NCBI RefSeq assembly: GCF_024362695.1 | Contig: NC_065424.1 | Span: forward strand, 11,015,840-11,079,839 | Length of the DNA stretch: 64,000 nt | DNA from: Pectinophora gossypiella | Lineage: Eukaryota; Arthropoda; Insecta; Lepidoptera; Gelechiidae | Direction of reading: 5' to 3' | Shown here: positions 1 to 9,198 of the stretch, in pieces | Layout of the letters: every line of letters begins with the position of its first letter | Position numbering within the stretch: position 1 is the stretch's first letter | Translations under genes and position numbers: made by a program | The notes under the pieces: generated by a model | Told to the model about the DNA's origin: nothing | What the model saw: the letters and a program-made list of their open reading frames with translations, nothing else | The model's database searches: none

Positions 1-215
1 TAAATATCCACACCTCATCTCGCATCGTCTTTCATTATGCGCACTGCTAGGGAGTGGAATTCTTTGCCGTCTTCTGTATTTCCGAATGCATTATAACCCG
101 GGTGCTTTCAAGGTCAGAGTAAACAGGCACCTTCTGGGCGAGCTCCATCTTAGGCCTCATCAATGCCTTCGGGCAAGTCTGGGGCCAAGAGCAAACCCAT
201 CAAAGGTAAAAAAAA
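1..215 (+). mobile_element. 3' end of a Jockey-like LINE (family W)
   Basis: One frame reads RTAREWNSLPSSVFPNAL before a stop near 91. The NSLP..VFP motif sits at the C-terminus of many Jockey-type reverse transcriptases. A 3'UTR ending in a poly-A tract at about 207-218 follows. A second copy of this tail is on the minus strand at 49911-50006. Decayed, 5'-truncated. Confidence 0.75.
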
Positions 216-343
216 AAATAACTCATTGATGCACGTTCAGTACTGGTTCGAACCTGCGCTCCCCGTTTGAGAAACCCATACGTCGTTTACAAATAGAATA
301 TCCATCTAAAAGATGCATCATCAGATACTGTTTGTTTACTTAC

Positions 344-456
344 TCTGCTCAGCAGGAGCCAGTTTGAGCATCTCAGCGTGACCGGGGATCTTCTGTGACT
401 TCCACAGAACTCGAACAATTTGGTAGTACGCCACCGTCATCAACAAGAGAGGTATC
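344..456 (-). CDS. Allatotropin receptor-like GPCR, coding exon 4 (TM5 to intracellular loop 3)
   Basis: Acceptor ttttgtttcag|GATACC and donor CAGA|gtaagtaaac bound 113 nt (1+37x3+1). It encodes residues 283-319: IPLLLMTVAYYQIVRVLW continues TM5, with the conserved proline and tyrosines, and KSQKIPGHAEMLKLAPAEQ is the start of intracellular loop 3. IPGH after the TM5 basic segment is recalled as characteristic of allatotropin receptors. The exon ends in phase 1, so the next exon, carrying TM6, begins with two bases completing an A-initial codon. It lies outside the window. Confidence 0.87.
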
Positions 457-479
457 CTGAAACAAAATTATCATCATCA

Positions 480-815
480 TGTCCTTAGCGTTTTCTCGTT
501 TTCACAGGGTCCGCTTACCTAACTTGAAGGTTTGACAGGACCGATTTTTTATATGACAGCCTGTCTGACCTTCCAACCCGCGAAGAGAAAACCAGCCCAA
601 AGGTCACATACCTCCGAAACACATTTCTCGGGAATGTGTAATCTTAGGACTTCGTATCAACAGTGGCTGCAAGTTGTCTTTGATTACTTGTGGCTCTGCC
701 CACCCCATTTGGGATTACGGGCGTGAGTTTATGTATGTATGTATGTATGTAATCCAAACGTAAATCCAAAAAAATATACGAAATTCATTAGGCATGTGCT
801 GGAATTCGCAGTAAA
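480..815 (-). mobile_element. SINE-F copy, interrupted by LINE J
   Basis: Bases 480-638 match the tail and body of the tRNA-headed SINE-F (CAGGGTCCGCTTACCTAAC, then CCTTCCAACCCGCGAAG). The family resumes at about 751-815 near its head. LINE J sequence (640-750) and a roughly 50-bp loss separate the two parts. Confidence 0.7.
640..750 (+). mobile_element. LINE J 3' fragment inside SINE-F
   Basis: Carries the J tail (GGCTCTGCCCACCCCATTTG..GGGCGTGAGTTTATG) followed by GTAT repeats. A possible 7-bp duplication TGTAATC flanks it. The same tail lies inverted at 884-1118. Confidence 0.75.
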
Positions 816-870
816 TCCAATATTATTTCATTTGTTTAACTTTGTTTGTGTTTGGCCAGTCCTTCGATAA

Positions 871-1131
871 TGTCTTTTTTTAACATACATACATACATAA
901 ACTCACGCCCGTAATCCCTAATGGGGTGGGCAGAGCCACAAGTAATCAAAGACAACTTGCAGCCACTGTTGATACGAAGTCCAAAGATGGATATGATGAA
1001 CCTTATGGTGATAAGGGATCAGCCTATCGCCCATAACATTAGTCCATCATGTTAGAGGACACAATCCCTCTGTCGGTTTTTACGACATGCCCGGGAAGAG
1101 AAGCAGCCTCAGCAGCAGTGTCTTTTTTTAA
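871..1131 (-). mobile_element. LINE J, 5'-truncated, with perfect 13-bp target duplication
   Basis: The element body is 884-1118 on the minus strand with its CATA/TATG tail at the left. It is flanked by TGTCTTTTTTTAA at 871-883 and again at 1119-1131, an exact 13-bp direct repeat. This is direct evidence of target-primed insertion. Confidence 0.85.
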
Positions 1132-1199
1132 GTAACATAACATAGCAACATGCCTTTATCCCCTTAGGGGTAGACATACATTATATTTTGCGCTAAGTG

Positions 1200-1345
1200 T
1201 ATACGTAAGTATAGTCTCATATCCCCATTTAAACGCGGTAAGAACCCGTTAACCCGATGCTACACCGACAAGAGCGTGGCTCTTAAATTGATGATGATGA
1301 TGAAGAACCCGTTATTATGTGCTTTAATTACGTAAGTAATTGTTA
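1200..1345. mobile_element. R repeat with a 51-bp retroposon O inside
   Basis: R sequence (AAACGCGGTAAGAACCCGTT.., GTGCTTTAATTACG) is interrupted by 1252-1302, the 3' end of retroposon O with a (GAT)n tail. AAGAACCCGTTA occurs on both sides, at 1240-1251 and 1303-1314. Confidence 0.8.
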
Positions 1346-1430
1346 AAAAAAGATAGATAAAATACTAATTTTATCTAGAGTTATTATTATTATTGCGTAT
1401 GGCAGACAAAAATAAAATATCCTGCGTGGA

Positions 1431-1625
1431 TCAAATATCCAGCTGAAGCTGCCCTAACCAAATCTCTGCCGCATCCGTCACACAGTGCAGCTCGGCTATG
1501 CCACCTGGGAACCGGTGCAGAGGGCACTCGTTCACTATGTGAGATAGGGTTTCATCCGGGTGACCACATTCACAGTGTGGCGACGCCTTTAAGCCCCATT
1601 TATGTAGGTGATGGTTTAACTTATT
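1431..1625 (-). pseudogene. LINE reverse-transcriptase C-terminus with Cys/His cluster
   Basis: An uninterrupted 64-codon frame plus stop reads ..LKASPHCECGHPDETLSHIV NECPLHRFPGG.. and ends QLQLDI. The Cys-x-Cys-x3..His..Cys cluster is typical of the C-terminal domain of non-LTR retrotransposon reverse transcriptases. No start or RT catalytic region is present, so it is a 5'-truncated copy. The clade is not fixed. Confidence 0.75.
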
Positions 1626-1639
1626 GATGGTATAGAGTT

Positions 1640-1815
1640 ATTACAATGGACACAAAATACAGAAAGGCACAACAGGCGCCCTTATTGCTCATGCAGTCTC
1701 TTCCAGGCAACCTTTAGGAACAGGAAAATTTTGTACAAATACAGGGTGTTGGTGACATTTTACCGAATACTGAGGGGGATGATTCAGACCATGATTCTGA
1801 GTTAATATGAAATGG
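1640..1815. mobile_element. LINE H tail (minus) followed by a D half-element
   Basis: Bases 1640-1735 match the H-family LINE 3' tail on the minus strand (acacaaaatacagaaaggca, ctcttccaggcaacctt). Bases 1740-1815 match one arm of MITE D (CAGGGTGTTGGTGACAT.., GATTCAGACCATGATTCTGA). Confidence 0.65.
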
Positions 1816-2523
1816 GTGTTATTTGTAAGTACTTGTACATGCTGTAAGTGACATCATGACATTTATTGACAGCCAAAATCGCTTTTAAACTATTTAGTTG
1901 ATAATCTTTACCATGCAAAAATATTAGTTCTAATTCTAAATTCATACAATTCATACATACATATGGGATAAAGAAATAACACGGGATATTTTAAATATCT
2001 TTATTCCTTATTTTATAACAAAATCCTCTAACCCGACCGACATCGCACCATAGACTCCCCTTTCTTACTTTTTAAACTGCCTTACGTCCCATTCATTAAC
2101 CATCCTCCTTTCATACCATAAACAATCAAATTCCCATTCTTTATCTTTCCATAGTATTCTCACTTCACTACGTATATGCCTATTTCCTACAGGATGATAA
2201 AAAAGGCATAATGTATTTATTTAACTAGCCACGTTAATTCAACTAGGAAGTAAATCGTAACCGAGGCATAATGTTTGTCGTTCATTACGTTGAACCTTCA
2301 TTAGTGATTTGTTTGTTCATTATGTGGTTAAGTTGGGACCTTGACTAATAACCCAACCGGTAACAGAGTGGATCCCTTTTACATACACAATACATATACG
2401 TGCATTGACTCAGCTCACCCTCTTAACTAAACAGGATAATAGATGCAGCAAGTTTCTAAACGTAGTCTCATTATGGATAGACACAGATCATAGAAACAAG
2501 GTAGATATGCCATCAGTACAAAG

Positions 2524-2975
2524 TTCCAGTCCCGGCAGGGACATATCACAAAAAATCACTTTGTGATCCCTAGTTTGGTTAGACACAGAGAGACAGAGGA
2601 CAGAGAGAGACTCGAGGCCTTTGAAATGTGGTGTTGGAGGAGGATGGAAAGAATAAGTTGGACAGAAAGGGTTACAAATGAGGAAGTGCTAGTAAGAGTA
2701 AGGGAAAAGAGACAAATACTGAGAATTATTGAGGACAGAAGAGGCAAGATGATTGGACACCAGACACGACAAATTCATTAAAAACATCATAGAAGGAAAG
2801 CTAGAAGGAAAGAGAGGAAGGGGAAGACCAAGAAGAGCTTACATGGAACAGATTAAAGAAAAGGTTAACGTCGTGTCTTATAGGGAAGTCAAGGAATTGG
2901 CCGTTTGAATTGGTAGTTTGGTTAGGACATTACAGGCTGATCACCTGATTATCCGACAGTGAGATGGTCCCGGCA
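2524..2975 (+). mobile_element. SINE-A copy split by a LINE fragment
   Basis: SINE-A sequence runs to 2582 (CCCGGCAGGGACATATCAC, CACTTTGTGATCCC), breaks for 331 bp, and resumes at 2914 (GGACATTACAGGCTGATCAC). TAGTTTGGTTAG is repeated at 2571-2582 and 2914-2925. Confidence 0.8.
2583..2913 (+). pseudogene. LINE ORF C-terminus, frameshifted, inserted in SINE-A
   Basis: Reads RLEAFEMWCWRRMERISWTE.. then, after a frameshift near 2757, HDKFIKNIIEGKLEGKRGRG.. and VNVVSYREVKELAV before a stop. The pattern (FEMWCWRRM, GKRGRGRPR) is a very common non-LTR retrotransposon C-terminus. The 12-bp duplication around it supports insertion, although no poly-A tail is present. Confidence 0.8.
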
Positions 2976-2979
2976 GCTT

Positions 2980-3810
2980 CTAGCTCTGACACCTTTGTGT
3001 AGTATAATAGTTTCCGTCTTATAATATTATCATTACAGGCATATCTCCCAATACAATAGTAATAATCAATGTCAATGAACAAAAACAAAAAATAAAAAAG
3101 CTTATGTCAACTTAAAAATAAAAATAACATTGCCCTTAACTTAAAATTAAAAGGAAAAGTTATAATAAAAGAAAATAATTAATACTTAGTTAACATGTCC
3201 ACCAAATAAAAATTAAACATTTAAAATAAAATTCAAAAATCATTATAGTATGGATAGCGGGATAGTGCAGAAAAGGAACACTAGTACTGCCTACCACCTT
3301 TTACTTTCGACCGGTGGATACTATTCTCAGACGTTAACCTCTCAGGCGACGACGCCCTGAGCAGAGCCCTGAGTATTGATTGCTAAACCCTGAGGCCCAA
3401 GTCCCCCTAGGCAGCTTCTCCAACTATATTGCCAGGAAAAGTAATTGCTAAAAAAACCTCAGCACAGGGCCTTAGAAGTTCTACTAATGATCATAAAATT
3501 TCAGTGATTAATTATTTAATCCCTAATGAATATAATACAAAACAGTAAATTAATATTGTGTAAGTACCCAATTTAATTGGACCCTAAATAGATTTCTTGT
3601 GCCGAATAATTAGACAAGGTTGAATAATTTTAAGAATTTTCAATTAAAAAGGCCTCAAAAGGTGAGGCTAGGTTTCCTTTGATAAATATTTTAATTAAGG
3701 CGTTTTTAAGACAAATAAATACTTACTTACTTTGTATTCCAAATAAATGCGACGACGGTTCGACCTAGCTTCGCATAGTCATAGAATAAATAAAAAACAC
3801 TAAGTCACTA
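2980..3810. other. AT-rich intron sequence, no gene seen
   Basis: Inside the receptor's third intron. Mostly A/T runs with no recognisable exon, tRNA head or repeat family shared elsewhere in the window. A short GC-richer patch at 3290-3420 (cctctcaggcgacgacgccctgagc) is faintly like family E. Confidence 0.4.
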
Positions 3811-3814
3811 AGTG

Positions 3815-4015
3815 TACAGGGTGTTAGTGATATCGTAACGAGAACTTTGAGGGATCATTCAGACCATGATTTTGATAGTTGATATCAAGTGAAATTTTCC
3901 GTCGCAAAAGTATGAAACTGAAAATAATTTAAAAATAACACTTTCATAAATTGTATGACAGGAAATTAAACTTGAGATCACCTTACAATCATGGTCTGAA
4001 TCATCCCTTTTTTCG
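3815..4015. mobile_element. MITE D (fold-back), copy in intron 3
   Basis: Left arm TACAGGGTGTTAGTGATATC, inner motif TTGATATCAAGTGAAATTTT, and right arm ending CATGGTCTGAATCATCCC in inverted order. Arms of about 80 bp can pair; the loop is about 40 bp. The right end is degraded. Confidence 0.75.
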
Positions 4016-4049
4016 GTACGAAGAGATTGTATTTTTATTCGAAAAAAAA

Positions 4050-4135
4050 ATGACTCAGACAGGCCTCGAACCCGCAGCTCTTGTTAAGTCGGGACGAGCG
4101 TGTTAACCATTAGACTATCGAGTCCTCCTCCTGTC
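4050..4135 (-). mobile_element. tRNA-like SINE head
   Basis: On the minus strand GATAGTCTAATGGTTAACAC (box A-like) and GCGGGTTCGAGGCC (box B-like) lie about 35 bp apart, and GACTC..GAGTC could close an acceptor stem. The T-stem does not pair well, so this is a SINE head rather than a working tRNA gene. Similar isolated heads are near 240-300 and 36950-37045. Confidence 0.55.
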
Positions 4136-4185
4136 CATGCGAAATTCTTTAGATATAATGTATTTATGTATCGTTGTATATGTGT

Positions 4186-4293
4186 GTCATCACCAGACCA
4201 TTAACGTCCCCACTGCTGGGGCACGGGCCTTCCCTATGGATGGATAGGGAGATCGGGCCTTAAACCACCACACGGGCCCAGTGCGGATTGGTA
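4186..4293 (-). mobile_element. SINE-C tail fragment
   Basis: Matches the C tail (ATTAACGTCCCCACTGCTGG, CTATGGATGGATAGGGAGAT, GGGCCCAGTGCGGATTGG). 5'-truncated. Confidence 0.85.
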
Positions 4294-4519
4294 CTTACTT
4301 ATGGCACGCTCACGAAAGAACACATTAATTTATAAAATAGGCTTAAGTGGACATGGGCAGGACATTTGACAAGACGGGAAGACGACAGATAGACTAAGGC
4401 TGTTACTGAATGGTGGCCAAGGGCTGGTATGCGATTTCGAACTCGTGATCGTTTCAGGATCGTGAGACCAACGCTCAACCACTGGACCACAGAGGTAGGT
4501 ATGGGTAAAAAGTACTTAC

Positions 4520-4661
4520 GTGTAAATGAAGAGAACCTTGATGACATGCCAAACGAGGTCGCTCTGTGAAGACCAGGTGGCCATACACTGGACCAGGTAC
4601 TGCAGCTCGAAGCGCAGAGGAACTGTCTGCACCGTGGTCAGGACCACTAGTTCTGGAGCGT
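4520..4661 (-). CDS. Allatotropin receptor-like GPCR, coding exon 3 (ECL2 and start of TM5)
   Basis: Found by following splice phase. Acceptor tttttcaacag|ACGCTCC and donor TTTACAC|gtaagtac bound 142 nt (2+46x3+2). With the A carried from exon 2 it reads NAPELVVLTTVQTVPLRF.. then QCMATW, giving residues 235-281. C260 is the extracellular-loop-2 cysteine expected to pair with C178. The end, WHVIKVLFIY, starts TM5. The two trailing bases (AC) combine with the first G of exon 4 to give T282. No frame on the plus strand looks coding; the small plus-strand open frames here are shadows. Assignment is supported by phase, ECL2 chemistry and position. Confidence 0.88.
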
Positions 4662-4746
4662 CTGTTGAAAAAGTACAACATCAAAGGTGTATCAGACTCC
4701 ACGCCTCACCAGCCAGAGGTCCCTGATGGGGACGTTGTCAAAATTC

Positions 4747-4767
4747 TAACCTAACCTAACCTAACCC
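4747..4767. repeat. Interstitial telomere-type run (CCTAA)n
   Basis: Four consecutive CCTAA units. TTAGG is the usual insect telomere repeat. It lies just upstream of exon 3's acceptor, in intron 2 of the receptor. Confidence 0.9.
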
Positions 4768-4831
4768 TTATTATTACAAGTCTTGTTCATGTACGTGTAT
4801 TGAAATAAACCTACTGTTTCAGTAGAATCAA

Positions 4832-5180
4832 AGAACAGTGGTGAAATTATGAAGCATTAGTTGTCATAATTATTAAACTAATGTTTTTGTAGTTATTTTG
4901 GTATATTACAGAAACGAAATATAACCTGCCGCCTGCCTGCGGGTCTGCATGACAACCGCGCCGCGCGCGGCGCGAATTATATTAAGCGCTTCGACCAATA
5001 AACGATACGAATGCTATCTACGTAGATGGACGTCAAACGGGTATTGGTCGAAGGCCTCAATATAAAACACGCCGCGCCCGGCGCGGTTATCGTGCAGAGC
5101 CTACAGGAGGTCTTAAGTGCAACCAGTTAATTTATTACATTGCAAGAAATTGATTGAACTTTTGCGGCTTATCGTGCCTT
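4832..5180 (+). repeat. P3 dispersed repeat with GC-rich MITE inside
   Basis: Shares GTGAAATTATGAA.CATTA, GTCTTAAGTGCAACCAGTT and GCAAGAAA.TGATTG with copies at 17488-17690 and, inverted, 43668-43880. The insertion at 4930-5103 breaks this copy. Confidence 0.8.
4930..5103. mobile_element. GC-rich MITE with about 43-bp inverted ends
   Basis: Left end GGGTCTGCATGACAACCGCG.. and, reversed, the right end GGCTCTGCACGATAACCGCG.. pair over about 43 bp including CGCGCCG/GCGCGGCG runs. It sits between two P3 halves that are contiguous in the 17.5-kb copy. No transposase. Confidence 0.75.
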
Positions 5181-5221
5181 CTATTTTCGAGTTTATCTGC
5201 AAGTAAACCGCATTCATCCTA

Positions 5222-5575
5222 GCATTATCCCGTTTTTCACAGGGTCCGCTTACGGTAAGCCGGACCTGTCAAATATTCAGGACTCCGGAGGTCCGGTTTT
5301 CTACAGAAGCGACTGCCAGTCTGACCTTCCAACCCGCGACGGGAAAAGCGGCCCAATACAGGTTAGGTGACATACATACCTTTGAAAATGCATATCTCGG
5401 GAATGTAGGTTTCCTCACGATGTTTTCCTTCACCGCTGAGCATGTGACAATCATTTATGTTCCAAACATGAATTCGAAAACAAATTCGACAGTCATTGGT
5501 TTAGGCCTGTGCTGCATTCGAACCTGCGACCTCAGAGTGAGAGGCTAGCGTTCACCAACTGGGCTGCTACGGCTT
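5222..5575 (-). mobile_element. SINE-F, near full length with tRNA head
   Basis: Runs from the tail (TATCCCGTTTTTCACAGGGT) to the tRNA-like head on the minus strand: GTAGCAGCCCAGTTGGTGAA (box A) and GCAGGTTCGAATGCAG (box B). In intron 2 of the receptor. Confidence 0.85.
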
Positions 5576-5701
5576 CAAGTAAACAGTTAGGTATTTAAAT
5601 GTAACAAATTTTAATCAAAGGGGACTGCCCAATTGTAAATAATCTGTTAACAAAGAAAGGTAAAATGGAAAACAAGAATGCAAACCTTTTGAAGTTATAC
5701 A

Positions 5702-6190
5702 TACAGGGTGTCAGTGACATCGTAACGAATACTAAAGGGGATGGTTTAGACCATGATTCTGAGTTAATATCAAGTGGAATTTTTTGTCGCAAAATTGATG
5801 ATTAATTTTTATTTATTTTTTTTATTTTATTCAATTCTATACTTTTGCGATGAAAAATTCCACTTGATATTAACTCAGAATAATGAGCTGAATCATCCCT
5901 CTCAGTTTGTTAGGATGTCACTTACACCCCGTATAAGTACATACAGGTAACCATAGACGTAGGTGTGGGTGTTAGTGACAACGTAACGAATACTGAGGGG
6001 GATGGTTCAGACCATGATTCGGAGTTGATATCAAGTGGAATTTCATGTCGGAAAATTCATGAACATTTTTTTTTTATTATTTGCAGTTCCATACTTTAGC
6101 GACGGAAAATTCTACTCGATATTGAATCAACTCGGAATCATAGTCTGAATCATCCCTCAAAGTTTTCGTTACGATGTCACTTGTTAGTGA
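5702..6190. mobile_element. Composite MITE: D-spacer-D dimer
   Basis: Two fold-back D elements (5702-5932 and 5962-6180) separated by about 30 bp (CATACAGGTAACCATAGACG). Each has paired arms with ACATCGTAACGAATACT at one end and its reverse complement at the other. The same dimer with the same spacer recurs at 11620-12075 and 57285-58200. Confidence 0.8.
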
Positions 6191-6462
6191 CATATCGTAT
6201 CGTGTTGCGCCCGAGCGCACGGTGAGGTTGCCCATCTGCTTATTATATTATCTACATTACTTGTTACTAACATAGCATGTAAGTTAGTCATACTAACATA
6301 TCTATGGACTGTAGTCTGAAAATAAATGATTTTTTTTTTTAATATCCCTGTCTAAAAATGAGGGACTTTTCAGACTAAGTTCCTCAAAAGCAATATAGAT
6401 GGCACTGTAAAGTTTGTCTTCGTTAAACCATCTAATTTCATGGATAACAGACATATTCAACT

Positions 6463-6720
6463 TGGATCCGGAGGTGCCGGGATCGAATCTCGGTCGGGTC
6501 ATATCACTAACATCACTTTGTGATCCCTAATTTGGTAACGACACTACAGGCTGATCGCCTGATTGTCCGAAAGTAAGATGATCCGTGCTTCGGAAAGCAC
6601 GTTAAGCCATTGCGCCCTGATGTAAGTTAGTAGTCGTTACATGAGCCATGTCAGGTGCCTTTGGCGGCTCAATAGTAACCCTGACACCAGGGTTGATGGG
6701 GTTGGTAATCCACCTGACAC
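6463..6720 (+). mobile_element. SINE-A
   Basis: Box B region GGGATCGAATCTCGG, core GTGCTTCGGAAAGCACGTTA, tail CCTGACACCAGGGTTGATGG. Head partly lost. Confidence 0.85.
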
Positions 6721-6724
6721 AGTC

Positions 6725-7094
6725 TTTGATCCTTTGTCTCGTGTTTTGATAAATATCCTTTGAACGTGTGTATTATCTCCCAAAGCCAAATTAATTTCAT
6801 GGTAAAATTAATTTCGAGCAGGTAAATAGATTATTATCTTATCAAAATTGTTTGATGTGAAACGCCAATGGTTATTAATGGAAGTTTACTGAATTCTCCT
6901 ATAAGTACTTTTAAAGATAAAGTATAGTACTTACTACGTAAAGAACGGTGACTCCCTTTGGTGTAGATATAATATTTATCATTATTATAATTTATTTATT
7001 CACAATTTACTATTTTTAATTTTTATTCATTTATTTTAATTTTTTTGATTTTATTTTTATTTTATTTTTTATGGCGTAATAGGGTCGTGTACTA
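6725..7094. other. AT-rich intron 2 sequence
   Basis: T- and A-rich low-complexity stretch, notably 6960-7080. No exon or repeat match seen. Confidence 0.4.
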
Positions 7095-7320
7095 GGTTGA
7101 AGATAAATTATGAAATTCTGATTACTAAGTAAAGACTGACCTAAAAATTACGTAAAACATTTCCTTTTTTTTTCAGCTTATTTATGAATTTTACGCAAGA
7201 AAAACGTAATCATAAGTCCGACGTTTTATCCCGTTTTCTATAACATCACAATGTGATTTTTCATACAACGTGTTTACGTGCTTTTACGTTTAGTCAAAAG
7301 TAACTGATTTGACTAGTTGG
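7095..7320 (+). repeat. S dispersed repeat
   Basis: Shares AAGATAAATTATGAAATTCT, TGATTACTAAGTAAA and AGTAACTGATTTGACTAGTT with copies at 12288-12610, 34200-34846 and 59690-59790. Non-coding; type unknown. Confidence 0.8.
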
Positions 7321-7382
7321 TTTGCCTATTGTGGCCTTGCCTGAATCAAAGGCAATCACATCACACAGCCATCAGGCAGTGC

Positions 7383-7585
7383 CATCGTAACGAATACTAA
7401 GGGAGATGATTCAGATCATTATTCTGAGTTGATATCAAGTGGAATTTCCTGTCGGAAAATTAATGTTTTTAGTGCTGTTTAATTATTCTCAGTTCCATAC
7501 TTTGCGACGGAATTCCACTTGATATTAACTCAGAATAATGAGCTCAATCATCCCCTGAGTATTCGTTACGATGTCACTAACATAC
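7383..7585. mobile_element. MITE D (fold-back)
   Basis: Complete arms: CATCGTAACGAATACTAAGG..GATATCAAGTGGAATTTCC and the reverse-complement arm ending ATTCGTTACGATGTCACTAA. Confidence 0.85.
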
Positions 7586-7699
7586 TGTATTAAATCAAAG
7601 TTTTGTTAGTTCTAAATTATTAAAAAAACAGTTTTATAGAACAATCTGGTGTTTACATTTGGTTGGAAGAATAACCTCTTCCTCCCACCATTTTCTTTT

Positions 7700-7868
7700 T
7701 GTTGTGACTTATTTTAGATTTACCACAAAATGGCATTAACTAAATTTATGACAACACGCTTGAGGGTGTCCAGTTGGGCGCGAACCTCGGGTCTGAAAGG
7801 ATAATATGTGTAAGAATTAATCGACCCTAGTGGGTCGATAGCGGTAAGCGCTGAATGAGGAAAATCTT
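7700..7868 (-). mobile_element. Retroposon E fragment
   Basis: Matches E (GTTGGGCGCGAACCTCGG, ATTAATCGACCCTAGTGGGT, GATAAGCGCTGA-like). Family E has its A-tail on the opposite strand (TTTTTGACGTGACTTATTG as read here), hence the minus call. Confidence 0.75.
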
Positions 7869-8172
7869 AATTCCTCCCACCTCAGTCAATACACAGTCCA
7901 GTACAAGACCCAAACAGTATTAAAAAGGTTGGTCGTCGAAGTCACGCCCATACAAAAGAAGAAGATTAAATATTTATCAGCTCTGAAATGAACGAAACGC
8001 AATTTTACCTGCAAATGAAAACAAAATGGCGTAATAAGAAAAAAAACACGTAATTAACGACCCAATTTAATCTTGCTTGTAGACTTAATCTCGATTTTTG
8101 TTCCCGGAGGAGACTACATAATACGTAATCTATGCCCAAAGGACGGGCCACATTAAGTTATTTTTTTTTATA

Positions 8173-8480
8173 ATTGGTGCTAATTCCTGTAGACATCATC
8201 TCTTTTTATTTTAAGATAAACCTGCCATTTTCGTATCCGTCGAAAAGGAAAGGGACAAATGATTGACAGCTGTTAATTGTGAAAAAAATGAGTAAATGAT
8301 TGAATACCTAACCCTTAATTGACTTATGCTGTAAACTTAATTCTGTCGGGTTATTAGCCAATGTAAAATTTTTAGAGAGTAGTTTTGGATTTGTGTCTAA
8401 ATTGACGTGTGTTACCATAAATTTATACCTGTCGATTACCCGTCTCTCTCCTTTACGGGGAATAAGAAAGTGACAGGTAT
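8173..8480. mobile_element. MITE Q (fold-back), inverted-core copy
   Basis: Begins ATTGGTGCTAATTCCTGTAG and ends with the reverse of the GGAAAGGGACGGGTAAT arm. Its centre is inverted relative to copies at 28114, 43198 and 54053. Abuts SINE-A on the right. Confidence 0.75.
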
Positions 8481-8483
8481 TTT

Positions 8484-8815
8484 TTTGTTTTGCTTTTTGT
8501 TCTATCGTGTGGGTTGTGAGGTGGAGTACCAACCTCATGAACCCTGGTGTCAGGGTTACTAAAGCCGCCAAAGGACCCTGACTTGGCTCATGTAACGACT
8601 ACTGATTTACATCAGTAAGTAATAACTGGGACCAACGGCTTAACGTGCCTTCCGAAGCACGGATCATCTTACTTTCGGACAATCTGGTGATCAACCAGTA
8701 ATGTCCTAACCAAACTAGGAACCACAAAGTATTTTTTGTGATATGTCCCCACTGGGAGTCGAACCCGGGACCTACGGATCATGAGTCCAACGCGCAACCA
8801 CTGGACCACAGGTCG
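8484..8815 (-). mobile_element. SINE-A, near full length
   Basis: Tail TCTATCGTGTGGGTTGTGAG at left, core TTAACGTGCCTTCCGAAGCA, tRNA-like head at right with GGGTTCGAAC-type box B at about 8755-8775 (read as gtcgaacccgggacc). Confidence 0.88.
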
Positions 8816-8875
8816 TTGGATATATATTGGAGATTATCTAATTAGGCCGGGGAGTACTCGCAGCGGGCCTAACGA

Positions 8876-9078
8876 GATAAAATTTTGTCACGATCTTTTT
8901 ATCGATTCTGGCAATATAATTATGTCGTTTTGTCGATTGGTGCTAAAATGTGAACCCAGATAAGTCATGTCGTTATGTTAAAATACGAACAAAATCACGT
9001 GACACGCATGTTAGGAAAAAAGCAAACTTATCGGTTTCAACATAATTTATTGAATCGATTGATAATTTTATTCGATGT
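8876..9078 (+). repeat. Z dispersed repeat
   Basis: Shares TTATGTCGTTTTGTCGATTG, ATAAGTCATGTCGTT and AATACGAACAAAATCACGTG with copies at 31655-31850 and, inverted and split, 46493-47033. Confidence 0.8.
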
Positions 9079-9198
9079 GAGCTCTGATGGATCGCAAAAA
9101 ATGGAAAGAGGAAGGAAATGCTAGCAGGGCGGATCCTCTGCCGCCCACATCCAGCGATTCCCGCATCCTTATTATAAGATTAGTGATTATCTAGAAGA

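Noticed and set aside
4050..4135. A functional tRNA gene
   Set aside because: Boxes A and B are present, but T-stem and acceptor pairing are poor and similar heads occur on SINEs.
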